Shown here piece by piece: positions 1 through 6,148 of a DNA stretch of 13,462 bases. The stretch is from contig JAKURJ010000036.1 of assembly GCA_022452125.1 (NCBI GenBank), forward strand, positions 1 through 13,462, written 5' to 3'. The translations under genes and the position numbers were made by a program. Within the stretch, counting starts at the first letter, position 1. Every line of letters begins with the position of its first letter. This DNA comes from Candidatus Poseidoniaceae archaeon. GTDB lineage: Archaea > Thermoplasmatota > Poseidoniia > Poseidoniales > Poseidoniaceae. Under the pieces are notes generated by a model, which saw only the letters and a program-made list of their open reading frames with translations, was not told the origin of the DNA and did no database searches.

Positions 1-56
1 TAGCAGCATTAGATGACAAGTAAAAGACACTGACTTGTAATTGCAGTGATAGAACT

Positions 57-386
57 GTGGCAGCAAACCACAACGCTTACTCTTACCTGGCTTACAGGTA
101 TGATATCGAGTTCGTAACAGTTCACGGCTTGGACCCTGAAGGAGAACCATCTGCTGAAGACGTTGTCGAGGTTGTAGAACACATCGAAGAGAATGGAATT
201 ACTGTTCTGTTCGTTGAAGAATACACTGACCAGTCTTCTGTTCAAAGTATCGTTGACCAGACTGGCGTAAGTATACAGATTCTATACACTATGGAAATGG
301 CACCATCGGATTCCTCTGATGATTACCTGTCCATGATGAACAAGAACTTCGAAAGCCTAGAAGCTGGTATGACCTGTTCTGCTTGA
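57..386 (+). CDS. znuA: Zinc ABC transporter substrate-binding protein, C-terminal part (interrupted)
   Basis: This is the C-terminal lobe of a periplasmic/extracytoplasmic zinc-binding protein of the ZnuA/TroA cluster 9 family, which hands metal to the membrane permease. The visible family marks are the metal-ligand region NHNAYSYLA at the start, the conserved GLDPEGEPS segment, an LFVEE strand and a C-terminal MMNKNFESLEAG helix. The listed start is a GTG with no Shine-Dalgarno, and homology clearly continues upstream of it: codons 24-56 read KTLTCNCSDRT, whose cysteines could pair with the Cys near the C-terminus. An in-frame TAA at 21-23 interrupts this, and the codons before it (AALDDK) still look like the same protein. 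The gene is therefore either broken by a nonsense change or affected by a sequencing error, and its N-terminus lies outside the window. znuC and znuB follow on the same strand. The family call is strong; the gene boundary is not. Confidence 0.8.
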   Translation: MAANHNAYSYLAYRYDIEFVTVHGLDPEGEPSAEDVVEVVEHIEENGITVLFVEEYTDQSSVQSIVDQTGVSIQILYTMEMAPSDSSDDYLSMMNKNFESLEAGMTCSA

Positions 387-414
387 TGGTAATATCGAGA
401 TTAGGAGTGATACA

Positions 415-516
415 ATGCAAATTGTTGACCTAATACCGATTGTACTGGTAGGAATCGCAATTTTTGTTTCTGCTGGATACCTACTCATAGAGTTCGTCAG
501 AGCGCGCAAGGCTTAG
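415..516 (+). CDS. 33-residue single-helix membrane peptide in the zinc importer operon
   Basis: This is a short reading frame of 33 codons (ATG 415, TAG 514-516) between the binding-protein gene and znuC. It has a good Shine-Dalgarno, AGGAGTG at 403-409, five bases before the ATG. The peptide starts MQIVDLIPIVL, has one hydrophobic helix at about residues 4-25, and ends in a basic tail (VRARKA), which predicts the C-terminus inside the cell. It fills most of the 171-base gap between its neighbours. I do not recognise a family. Its position suggests a small accessory subunit or stabiliser of the permease, but that is inference. Such frames are normally missed by gene callers. Confidence 0.55.
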   Translation: MQIVDLIPIVLVGIAIFVSAGYLLIEFVRARKA

Positions 517-557
517 AACCAATTCTTGGCCGCTTACTAGTTATCAGCGGTGTTTGA

Positions 558-1361
558 ATGGAACAAATCCAGATTACGGTTGGCACTTCCTCACTGGAGG
601 AAGAAACTGTTCTGGAAGTAAAGGATCTATGTGTTACTCGATCTGGAAAATTAGTATTAGAGGATATCAATCTCGAAATCAAATCCGGAGAATTTGTAGG
701 ATTGGTTGGACCAAATGGCAGTGGTAAATCATCTCTAATGCTTTCAATTCTGGGGATTCTAAAGGCCCAGAAAGGAACTGTACGGATCTATGGCTCACCA
801 CCAATGTCTAGGAACCAAATAGGGAAAATTGGTTGGGTTTCACAAGCCGCTGCCAATCTGAAAAAAGAGATTCGTATAACTGTTGAAGAACTGGTAAAAC
901 TTGGGACTCTAAATGCTAAGAATATGTTCTTCCGTTCTAGAAAAGAGCAAAACTTAGCAGTAGAAAATGCAATCAAAATGGTCGGAATGGAAGAGCACAA
1001 ACATACTGATGTTTCGAAATTGTCTGGTGGACAAAAACAGAGAGCAGTTATTGCTAGGGCTCTAGCTTCTAATGCAGATTTTATCCTTCTTGATGAGCCA
1101 TTGGTGGGAATCGAGAGAAATGCAAGCAATTCATTGTTAAAATTGCTGGACAATCTTTGTCATCATGAAGGAAATACCATTCTAATCGTTTCCCACGATT
1201 TAGCCGCTATTCGTCAAACAGCGCATAGGATGAGCTTCCTCGAACAAGGAATCTGGTTCGATGGTAGTTCAGACGAGTTTCCTGACCTAAACCAACTCGC
1301 CCACCTAAGAGGAATACGTCATGTCCACGGACATGGTAATTACAAGGAGGAAGAGGAATGA
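558..1361 (+). CDS. znuC: Zinc/manganese ABC transporter ATP-binding protein
   Basis: This is the cytoplasmic ATPase of a cluster 9 metal importer; ATP hydrolysis drives zinc (or manganese) through the partner permease. It is 267 residues with all nucleotide-binding motifs in order: Walker A GPNGSGKS at 51-58, Q-loop Gln96, signature LSGGQ at 155-159, Walker B FILLDE at 175-180 and the switch His213 in SHD. The C-terminus carries a small histidine cluster (RHVHGHG, about 254-260) before an acidic tail. Such clusters are common in ZnuC-type ATPases and fit a zinc substrate. The start follows a weak GGTG element at 549-552. Its last codons hold a strong AAGGAGG (1344-1350) serving the next gene, and the two genes overlap by four bases (ATGA), so they are translationally coupled. 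Zinc rather than manganese is inferred from the His cluster and the binding protein. Confidence 0.92.
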   Translation: MEQIQITVGTSSLEEETVLEVKDLCVTRSGKLVLEDINLEIKSGEFVGLVGPNGSGKSSLMLSILGILKAQKGTVRIYGSPPMSRNQIGKIGWVSQAAANLKKEIRITVEELVKLGTLNAKNMFFRSRKEQNLAVENAIKMVGMEEHKHTDVSKLSGGQKQRAVIARALASNADFILLDEPLVGIERNASNSLLKLLDNLCHHEGNTILIVSHDLAAIRQTAHRMSFLEQGIWFDGSSDEFPDLNQLAHLRGIRHVHGHGNYKEEEE

Positions 1362-2278
1362 CCTTCGAGGGCTTAGGCTTAGAAATTCTCAAACTGGTAG
1401 CACCCGTTTTAGAGTACCTAGCGCCGATTATGCCAGGAACTACCTTCCCGAGGTTCTTCGACATGGAAATGATGCAACGGTCGTTGATTGCTTCCTTGAT
1501 GGTAACAATTGTTGCTGGAATTCTCGGGGTTTTTCTTATCATCCAAAACCTTTCATTGATTGGTGATGGTCTTGCACACGTATCCTTTGGCGGAGTTGCT
1601 GTTGCAATTGTGTTAGGTGCCACAAATCCACTTTGGTATGCATTATTATTCAGCGTAATTGCAGCGATTCTGATTCACGAATTGCAAGCTAGAGATATTC
1701 TTACGGGAGATGCTTCAATCGCTATATTCCTAACCGGAGTACTAGCACTTGGACTAATTTCTCTCACTGTTTGGGGAGGCGGTGTAACAGCAGATATCCA
1801 TAGTTATCTCTTTGGAAGTCAACTGCTAATCGATAAGGAGAATCTAAATTGGATTGCTACAGTCTGTATTTTCGCATTGATTTTCATGGCCTTCATTGGA
1901 CCTAGTCTATTGGCGTGTATCGTTGACCCTTTAGCTGCGAGGGTACAAGGACTACCAGTCAAAGGAATCGGCCTTCTTTTCAGCATAATTACTGCAGGCG
2001 CGGTTGTAACTATGGTCAAAGTAGTGGGTGCATTATTGGTTACTGCGCTATTGGTTACTCCGGCGGCTACGGCTCAACTAGTTGGCAACAGTTTCCGTTC
2101 TTGCTTGTTGTGGACACAATTCTTTGGAATCACTTCATTGCTAGGTGGTCTGTATATTTCGTCAGAAATGGGTGCAGGCAGCGGATCTGCTATCGCACTA
2201 TTTGCGGCAATTTTGTTTGCATTTGTTGCAATATCAAAAACCACAATCAACGCTTTTTCTCAGAGTAATGACAACTAA
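1358..2278 (+). CDS. znuB: Zinc/manganese ABC transporter permease
   Basis: This is the membrane subunit of the metal importer, of the ABC-3 family (ZnuB/MntB/TroC). It is 306 residues and mostly hydrophobic, with roughly eight or nine helices between residues 40 and 295. Characteristic segments are GDGLAHVSFGGVA (69-81), GDASIAIFLTGVLALG (117-132), the coupling-helix region around DPLAARVQGLPV (190-201), ALLVTPAATA (230-239) and SEMGAGSGSA (269-278). The start is set by a strong Shine-Dalgarno, AAGGAGG at 1344-1350, seven bases ahead, and by the ATGA overlap with znuC. The first 35 residues precede the usual beginning of the family. The gene ends in TAA directly against the stop of the convergent thiolase gene. 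Confidence 0.92.
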   Translation: MTFEGLGLEILKLVAPVLEYLAPIMPGTTFPRFFDMEMMQRSLIASLMVTIVAGILGVFLIIQNLSLIGDGLAHVSFGGVAVAIVLGATNPLWYALLFSVIAAILIHELQARDILTGDASIAIFLTGVLALGLISLTVWGGGVTADIHSYLFGSQLLIDKENLNWIATVCIFALIFMAFIGPSLLACIVDPLAARVQGLPVKGIGLLFSIITAGAVVTMVKVVGALLVTALLVTPAATAQLVGNSFRSCLLWTQFFGITSLLGGLYISSEMGAGSGSAIALFAAILFAFVAISKTTINAFSQSNDN

Positions 2279-2281
2279 TCA
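2276..2281. other. Abutting convergent stops, TAATCA
   Basis: The TAA of znuB (2276-2278) touches the TGA of the thiolase gene (TCA on the plus strand, 2279-2281) with no base between. The same hexamer and arrangement recur at 10597-10602 and 13289-13294. There is no room for a separate terminator outside coding sequence. Confidence 0.9.
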
Positions 2282-3424
2282 TTCCAAGGAAATTCGCATT
2301 GCAACAGCGTTTCCTCCGCCTAAACAAAGAGAAACTATCCCGCTCTTTGCTTCTAGCCTACGCATTACACCGATCATTGTCATTAGACATCGAGTCCCGC
2401 TGCTTCCTAATGGATGACCAAGAGCAACTGCTCCTCCGTGAAGATTGAATCTGTCCTCTGGAATTCCAACTTCTTGAGCGACTGCACATGATGCGCTGGC
2501 AAATGCTTCATTGTGTTCATACACATCAATGTCTAATACATCCATTCCTGCTCTATCGAGCAACATCTGGATTGCTGGGATAGGAGCATACATAACACGA
2601 CTCGGCTCTACACCTGCAGTGCAATAATCTTCTACCACAGCAATGATTTCCCAACCGTTAGCCTTGGCAAAATCCTCATCTGCAACTAGAACAGCAGATG
2701 CACCGTCATTCAGAGTTGACGCATTGCCTGCAGTCACCATTCCATCTTCCTGAAACACTGGCTTCAGACCCGCAAGAGTTTCAGTTGTCGTACCTGCTCT
2801 AACTCCTTCATCACTCGAAAGTTCAGGCATGTCGAATCTTTCCCAATCAAACCAGCCATTTGCTTCAGCTTGCGCTGCATTGTTTTGTGAGCGTGCTGCG
2901 AAGGCGTCCATTTTTTCACGAGAGATGTTGCATTCATTGGCTACAATTTCTCCAGTGTTGCCCATGTGTACGTCATTGTATACATCCCATAGACCATCAT
3001 GAACCATAGTCGAAACCATTTCTTTCTCATCGCCATTACGCTTCTCGAACTTTGGAGCATTTGTCATACTCTCCATTCCCCCAGCGATAATGGCCTTGTA
3101 TTCACCAGCCTTGATGCTGTTTGCAGCCATCATTACAGCTTTCAATGAAGAACCACATACCTTGTTAATTGTGGTCGCAGCAATCGTGGTTGGCAAGCCA
3201 GCACCCAGTGCAACTTGACGAGCAGGCGCTTGCCCTGCTCCAGATTGAAGAACTTGGCCGAACAATACCTCGTCGATTATCCCGCTGGATGGATCGATGT
3301 TACAACGGTTCAACAATTCCTTGACCGACCTAATTCCCAATTCTACAGCACTTAGATTCGAGAGACTACCCCTGAATTTACCGATAGGGGTTCGTGCTAC
3401 TCCACAAATCACAACTCGTGCCAT
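2279..3424 (-). CDS. Acetyl-CoA C-acetyltransferase (thiolase)
   Basis: This is a thiolase that condenses two acetyl-CoA to acetoacetyl-CoA, or cleaves 3-ketoacyl-CoA in the reverse sense. It is 381 residues, close to the usual 390. The nucleophile Cys90 lies in NKVCGSSLKA. NEAFA is at 305-309, His337 in GGAVALGHPLGSSGTR (330-345), and the second catalytic Cys367 in CLGGGNAVA. These form the full Cys-His-Cys set of bacterial-type (AtoB/FadA) thiolases. The archaeal mevalonate-pathway thiolase is a more divergent protein usually encoded beside HMG-CoA synthase and a DUF35 protein, and neither is visible here. The role may therefore be fatty-acid or polymer metabolism, though substrate length cannot be read from sequence. 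The gene is divergent from the RNase PH gene across about 77 bases and convergent with znuB. No clear Shine-Dalgarno precedes the ATG. Confidence 0.9.
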   Translation of the reverse strand: MARVVICGVARTPIGKFRGSLSNLSAVELGIRSVKELLNRCNIDPSSGIIDEVLFGQVLQSGAGQAPARQVALGAGLPTTIAATTINKVCGSSLKAVMMAANSIKAGEYKAIIAGGMESMTNAPKFEKRNGDEKEMVSTMVHDGLWDVYNDVHMGNTGEIVANECNISREKMDAFAARSQNNAAQAEANGWFDWERFDMPELSSDEGVRAGTTTETLAGLKPVFQEDGMVTAGNASTLNDGASAVLVADEDFAKANGWEIIAVVEDYCTAGVEPSRVMYAPIPAIQMLLDRAGMDVLDIDVYEHNEAFASASCAVAQEVGIPEDRFNLHGGAVALGHPLGSSGTRCLMTMIGVMRRLEAKSGIVSLCLGGGNAVAMRISLE

Positions 3425-3501
3425 AGATAGGCGAAAACGATTAGATTCTTCAACTTGCTCTCCAACGGAAGTGTTCTTGAGTAGTGGGTACTCGCCGTAA
3501 C
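3425..3501. promoter_or_regulatory. Divergent intergenic region between thiolase and RNase PH genes
   Basis: These 77 bases must hold the promoters of both divergent genes. I see no convincing TATA box or Shine-Dalgarno on either side; a GGAAG at 3466-3470 is too far from either start of RNase PH. One or both transcripts may be leaderless or nearly so. The content is only inferred from gene orientation. Confidence 0.3.
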
Positions 3502-4326
3502 ATGGCCAAGTTCAAGACCGACATCGAGACCGACCGCGCTAAAAATGAGATGAGAAATATCGAGGTTGAAATCGATTTCACTCCTAACGCTCTGGCAAGC
3601 ATCCTATACCGCCAAGGAAACACGCACATTCTTTGCTGCGTAACTAAGGAAGCACGCTTACCTGGCTGGTTCCCACGTGATGCATCTAAAGGGTGGGTAC
3701 ATGCAGAATATTCCTTACTTCCAGGCTCAACCGATTCTAGGTTCCGTAGAGAACGCAGAGGGGCAAAAGGAAGAACCCAAGAAATCGAAAGGTTAGTCGC
3801 TCGCTCGCTAAGAGGGGCCATAGATCTAGAAGCTCTTGGACCACTAGCATTAACCGTAGATTGTGATGTGTTGAATGCGGATGGGGGTACACGTTGTGCT
3901 TCTATCACTGCTGCAAACATCGCACTTAGATTGGCAGTTCGCAGACTAATTGCAAGTGGAGACTGCCTTCCAGTTGACTTGAGGCCTAGCCGCGAAGACA
4001 GGGAAAATGGTTGGACTCCTCCAGATTTAACGCCAACCGAAGCAAGAAATCACGAGAACAAAGTCATCCCACACGACCTATCTGCAATCTCAGTGGGACT
4101 TATTGGTGAGGATGTTTATCTTGACTTGGATTACATCCTAGATTCTAATGCTGATGTCGATATGAATGTTGTAGGAACCGCTGACGGAAAATTCGTTGAA
4201 GTTCAAGGCACTGGAGAAGAATCTACATTCTCTTATGATGAACTGCAAGCACTTCTTGACATGGCAAGAGATGGCCTAGCGCAGTTGGCAGAAGTTCAAG
4301 CCGCCGTTCTAGATGACATCGAGTGA
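3502..4326 (+). CDS. rph: Ribonuclease PH, bacterial type
   Basis: This is a phosphate-dependent 3'-5' exoribonuclease which in bacteria trims tRNA 3' ends. Numbering is from the ATG at 3502 (274 residues); an in-frame GTG at 3484 would add six, and the ATG already gives a full N-terminus. RNase PH marks are NEMRNIEVEI near the start, GWVHAEYSLLPGST (64-77), KGRTQEIERLVARSLR with phosphate-binding Arg91, DCDVLNADGGTRCASIT (120-136) and DSNADVDMNVV holding catalytic Asp214 and Asp220, matching E. coli Asp178 and Asp184. About 30 extra residues (160-190, polar) sit between the helix after the GGTR motif and the AISVGLIGEDV strand, where E. coli has a short link. It resembles bacterial Rph more than archaeal exosome Rrp41, although Rrp41 is the nearest alternative. 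A tRNA-Phe gene lies 46 bases downstream on the same strand, which fits a tRNA-processing role. Confidence 0.88.
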   Translation: MAKFKTDIETDRAKNEMRNIEVEIDFTPNALASILYRQGNTHILCCVTKEARLPGWFPRDASKGWVHAEYSLLPGSTDSRFRRERRGAKGRTQEIERLVARSLRGAIDLEALGPLALTVDCDVLNADGGTRCASITAANIALRLAVRRLIASGDCLPVDLRPSREDRENGWTPPDLTPTEARNHENKVIPHDLSAISVGLIGEDVYLDLDYILDSNADVDMNVVGTADGKFVEVQGTGEESTFSYDELQALLDMARDGLAQLAEVQAAVLDDIE

Positions 4327-4372
4327 ATAGCCGCAAGGCTTGAAATACAGATGTCTGTGGCAATAATACCCC

Positions 4373-4448
4373 GGGTTAGTAGCTTAGTTGGGAGAGCGCG
4401 GCACTGAAGATGCCGAGGTCGCTGGTTCAAGTCCGGCCTAACCCACCA
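4373..4448 (+). tRNA. tRNA-Phe (anticodon GAA), CCA encoded
   Basis: This is a complete cloverleaf. The acceptor stem GGGTTAG (4373-4379) pairs with CTAACCC (4438-4444). The D-stem is GCTT/GAGC with loop AGTTGGGA. The anticodon stem is CGGCA (4399-4403) with TGCCG (4411-4415), and the loop CTGAAGA has GAA at 4406-4408. The variable loop is five bases, AGGTC. The T-stem GCTGG/CCGGC has one G-U pair and loop TTCAAGT. Discriminator A is at 4445 and CCA is encoded at 4446-4448. There is no intron. Every stem pairs fully, counting G-T pairs. Confidence 0.97.
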
Positions 4449-4458
4449 TCATCCAAGC

Positions 4459-4474
4459 AAGCAGCGTGCTTTTT
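4459..4474 (+). terminator. Hairpin and T-tract after tRNA-Phe
   Basis: AAGCA (4459-4463) pairs with TGCTT (4467-4471) across the loop GCG. It is followed by the rest of a five-T run (4470-4474). It sits 11 bases after the tRNA CCA end and before the next promoter, which fits a termination site for the rph-tRNA transcript. The stem is short, so the T-run may matter more than the hairpin. Confidence 0.45.
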
Positions 4475-4481
4475 CTCGAAA

Positions 4482-4508
4482 TAATAATTTTGGTACTATA
4501 AATTATTA
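4482..4508. promoter_or_regulatory. Perfect 9-bp inverted repeat around the cobW TATA box (candidate operator)
   Basis: TAATAATTT (4482-4490) is repeated as its exact reverse complement AAATTATTA (4500-4508), with nine bases between. The repeat covers the TATA-like element TATAAATT (4497-4504), so a dimeric repressor bound here would block TBP. The arms are purely A/T in an A/T-rich spacer, so chance is possible. A metal-responsive regulator is an inference from the downstream GTPase and the upstream zinc importer genes. Confidence 0.4.
4497..4504 (+). promoter_or_regulatory. TATA box upstream of the COG0523 GTPase gene
   Basis: TATAAATT lies 50 bases before the ATG at 4555, placing the expected archaeal start of transcription near 4525-4530 with a leader of about 25-30 bases. 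No purine-rich BRE is obvious just upstream. It is the clearest archaeal-style promoter element in the window. Confidence 0.5.
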
Positions 4509-4554
4509 GTTCGGTTTATTTAGAAATGTAAGTTGCAAAAAATCAGGTATAGAT

Positions 4555-5745
4555 ATGAGTCTAGATCCAGTCGCAGATAGCAGAATTCCAGTTACTGTAC
4601 TTACAGGATTTTTGGGTTCAGGAAAAACGACTTTATTGAATCACATTCTTTCTAGCATGGACCACAAAATGAAATTCGCAGTCATCGAAAACGAATTTGG
4701 CGATGTTGGCATTGATGAGAACATCCTTGTTGAAAGTTCAGAGGAAACAATCATCGAAGTAATGAACGGATGTATTTGTTGTACTGTTCGTGGTGACCTG
4801 ACCGAGACCCTAGACAATATGTATGACAGAATCAAAGATTTTGATGGAGTAGTGATTGAAACTACCGGGCTTGCAGATCCTGCTCCTGTTGCTCAAACAT
4901 TCTTCGTTGATGATAAAGTGGTCGAGCGCTACAAACTTGATGGAATAATCACTGTTGTTGATGCTAAACATATCATTCAGCATCTTGATGATGAGAAACC
5001 TGAAGATATTGAAAATGAATCTGTTGAACAACTTGCATTTGCAGACAGAATAATGCTAAACAAAATTGACTTGGTGGATGAAGAAGAATTGAAGATTGTA
5101 GAGACTAGAATCAAATCGATAAACAATCATGCACCGATTTTCAGAACTGAAAACAGTTTGATTGATCCCAAGGAACTGATTAACATAGGTTCTTTCGATT
5201 TGGATAGGACCTTGGAAATGGACCCTGAATTCTTAGACACAGACGCTGAACACGAGCATGACCAACGTGTAACCTCAACTAGCGCAAGGTTCGAAGGTGA
5301 CTTGAATGTCAACAAATTGGAAAGATGGATTGGCACATTGATGAGAGACAAGGGAGAAGACCTATTCAGGTACAAGGGAGTTCTGTCTGTAAAAGGAATG
5401 GACGAAAAATTCGTATTTCAAGGAGTCCACATGCTGTTCAGTGGTGACTACAGTAAGGAAATAGGATTGTGGAAAGAGGGGGAAACTCGTGAATGTAGAT
5501 TCGTTTTCATTGGACGAGACCTAGACCACAAGGCATTGCAAGATGGACTCATGGAATGCTTAGCTGAAGAACTCAGATTCAAGGTTGGAGATACCGTATA
5601 CGCTAATGTTGGAGAGTTTATCGAAGGCAAGATTTTGAAGTGTTGGGAACAAGGAAACCCGTACAGAGTTGAAATCCAAAATGAGCGAAAATCGAATGTC
5701 TGGGTTCCAATCGACAGCGACCAGTTTGTACGAAGATCAATTTAA
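4555..5745 (+). CDS. COG0523/CobW-family metal-chaperone GTPase with C-terminal Tudor-like extension
   Basis: This is a cytoplasmic G3E-family P-loop GTPase of the COG0523 group, whose members deliver zinc, cobalt or other metals to client enzymes. It is 396 residues. Walker A GFLGSGKT is at 18-25, a Walker B-like segment VVIETTGLADP at 99-109, and the metal-binding CxCC in GCICC at 72-76. The base-recognition NKID is at 169-172, and a modest acidic/His linker AEHEHDQ at 231-237. A CobW C-terminal domain follows at about 240-340. Residues 342-394 form an extra small domain (KVGDTVYANVGEF, then WEQGNPYRVEI, then VWVPIDSDQFVRR) that looks like a Tudor/SH3-type barrel and is not part of typical bacterial CobW. 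Metal identity cannot be read, but zinc is the best guess given the nearby importer. A ferredoxin-like gene follows within 16 bases. Confidence 0.88.
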   Translation: MSLDPVADSRIPVTVLTGFLGSGKTTLLNHILSSMDHKMKFAVIENEFGDVGIDENILVESSEETIIEVMNGCICCTVRGDLTETLDNMYDRIKDFDGVVIETTGLADPAPVAQTFFVDDKVVERYKLDGIITVVDAKHIIQHLDDEKPEDIENESVEQLAFADRIMLNKIDLVDEEELKIVETRIKSINNHAPIFRTENSLIDPKELINIGSFDLDRTLEMDPEFLDTDAEHEHDQRVTSTSARFEGDLNVNKLERWIGTLMRDKGEDLFRYKGVLSVKGMDEKFVFQGVHMLFSGDYSKEIGLWKEGETRECRFVFIGRDLDHKALQDGLMECLAEELRFKVGDTVYANVGEFIEGKILKCWEQGNPYRVEIQNERKSNVWVPIDSDQFVRRSI

Positions 5746-5761
5746 TCCGGAAGTTGTTAGA

Positions 5762-6082
5762 ATGTCGACTAAAATCGCTGTATGCAATGGTTGCTGCTGT
5801 GGAAGAATAGAGAAAGGCAACAAAGAAGTTCCAGTGGATAAACTCAAACAGGCATGGAAGGAAAATGATCTTGACCAAAATGTGAAGCTAAACATTTCCA
5901 CTTGCTTGGGCCCTTGCAGTCAAAATAATGTTTCACTGATAACTATTGATGGTCAAAGAATATGGCTGGGCTCCCTTGAAGGTGAGCATTATGATTCAAT
6001 CATCGAATGGGCGCAAAATATTGCAGAAAATTCAGAACTACCTGAAAGTCTGAAATCGCAACGATTCATTCCCCTTTCATAG
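5762..6082 (+). CDS. Thioredoxin-like [2Fe-2S] ferredoxin domain protein
   Basis: This is a small soluble protein of 106 residues starting STKIAVCNGCCCGR, with a second cysteine pair in STCLGPCSQ at about residues 46-54. The CxxCCCG ... CLGPC pattern and the ending WLGSLEGEHYDSIIEWA match the (2Fe-2S) ferredoxin-domain proteins commonly encoded next to CobW GTPases. These have the thioredoxin-like fold and two cysteine pairs as cluster ligands. The ATG at 5762 is chosen because GGAAG at 5749-5753 lies eight bases before it and because the family starts just before the first Cys. A longer in-frame start at 5669 would lie inside the upstream gene and add unrelated residues. The gap to the GTPase gene is 16 bases, so they form an operon. 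Function is unproven; it may supply electrons or act as a metal/redox partner of the GTPase. Confidence 0.8.
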   Translation: MSTKIAVCNGCCCGRIEKGNKEVPVDKLKQAWKENDLDQNVKLNISTCLGPCSQNNVSLITIDGQRIWLGSLEGEHYDSIIEWAQNIAENSELPESLKSQRFIPLS

Positions 6083-6089
6083 GTAGATT

Positions 6090-6111
6090 CAGGATTTCCT
6101 TGTAAATCCTG
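6090..6111 (+). terminator. 8-bp hairpin after the CobW-ferredoxin pair
   Basis: CAGGATTT (6090-6097) pairs perfectly with AAATCCTG (6104-6111) across the six-base loop CCTTGT. It begins seven bases after the ferredoxin-like stop codon. There is no long T-run directly after it, only a T-rich stretch (TATTCATTTG), so it is a weak intrinsic terminator at best and could instead mark a processing or 3'-end stability element. Confidence 0.45.
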
Positions 6112-6129
6112 CATAGTATTCATTTGCTG

Positions 6130-6146
6130 ATGCCCCGTAGGGGCAT
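6130..6146 (+). promoter_or_regulatory. 7-bp GC-rich hairpin covering the Shine-Dalgarno of the 700-residue membrane protein gene
   Basis: ATGCCCC (6130-6136) pairs perfectly with GGGGCAT (6140-6146) around the tight loop GTA. The only ribosome-binding-like element for the ATG at 6149 is AGGGG at 6139-6143, which lies in the 3' arm. The stem ends two bases before the start codon, so if it forms in mRNA it would hide the ribosome site. Control of translation by this hairpin is an inference. Confidence 0.5.
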
Positions 6147-6148
6147 AC

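Noticed and set aside
1207..1623. 138-codon minus-strand frame opposite znuC/znuB
   Set aside because: It lies wholly antisense to two well-supported overlapping genes and has no recognisable domain.
2145..2417. 90-codon plus-strand frame across the znuB-thiolase junction
   Set aside because: It is out of frame with znuB and antisense to the thiolase C-terminus; no ribosome site or family.
3450..3920. 156-codon minus-strand frame opposite RNase PH
   Set aside because: It is antisense to conserved Rph motifs and has a Ser/Arg-rich shadow composition.
5669..5761. Longer N-terminus for the ferredoxin-like protein
   Set aside because: It would overlap the GTPase gene by 77 bases, and the internal ATG at 5762 has its own GGAAG site and matches the family start.
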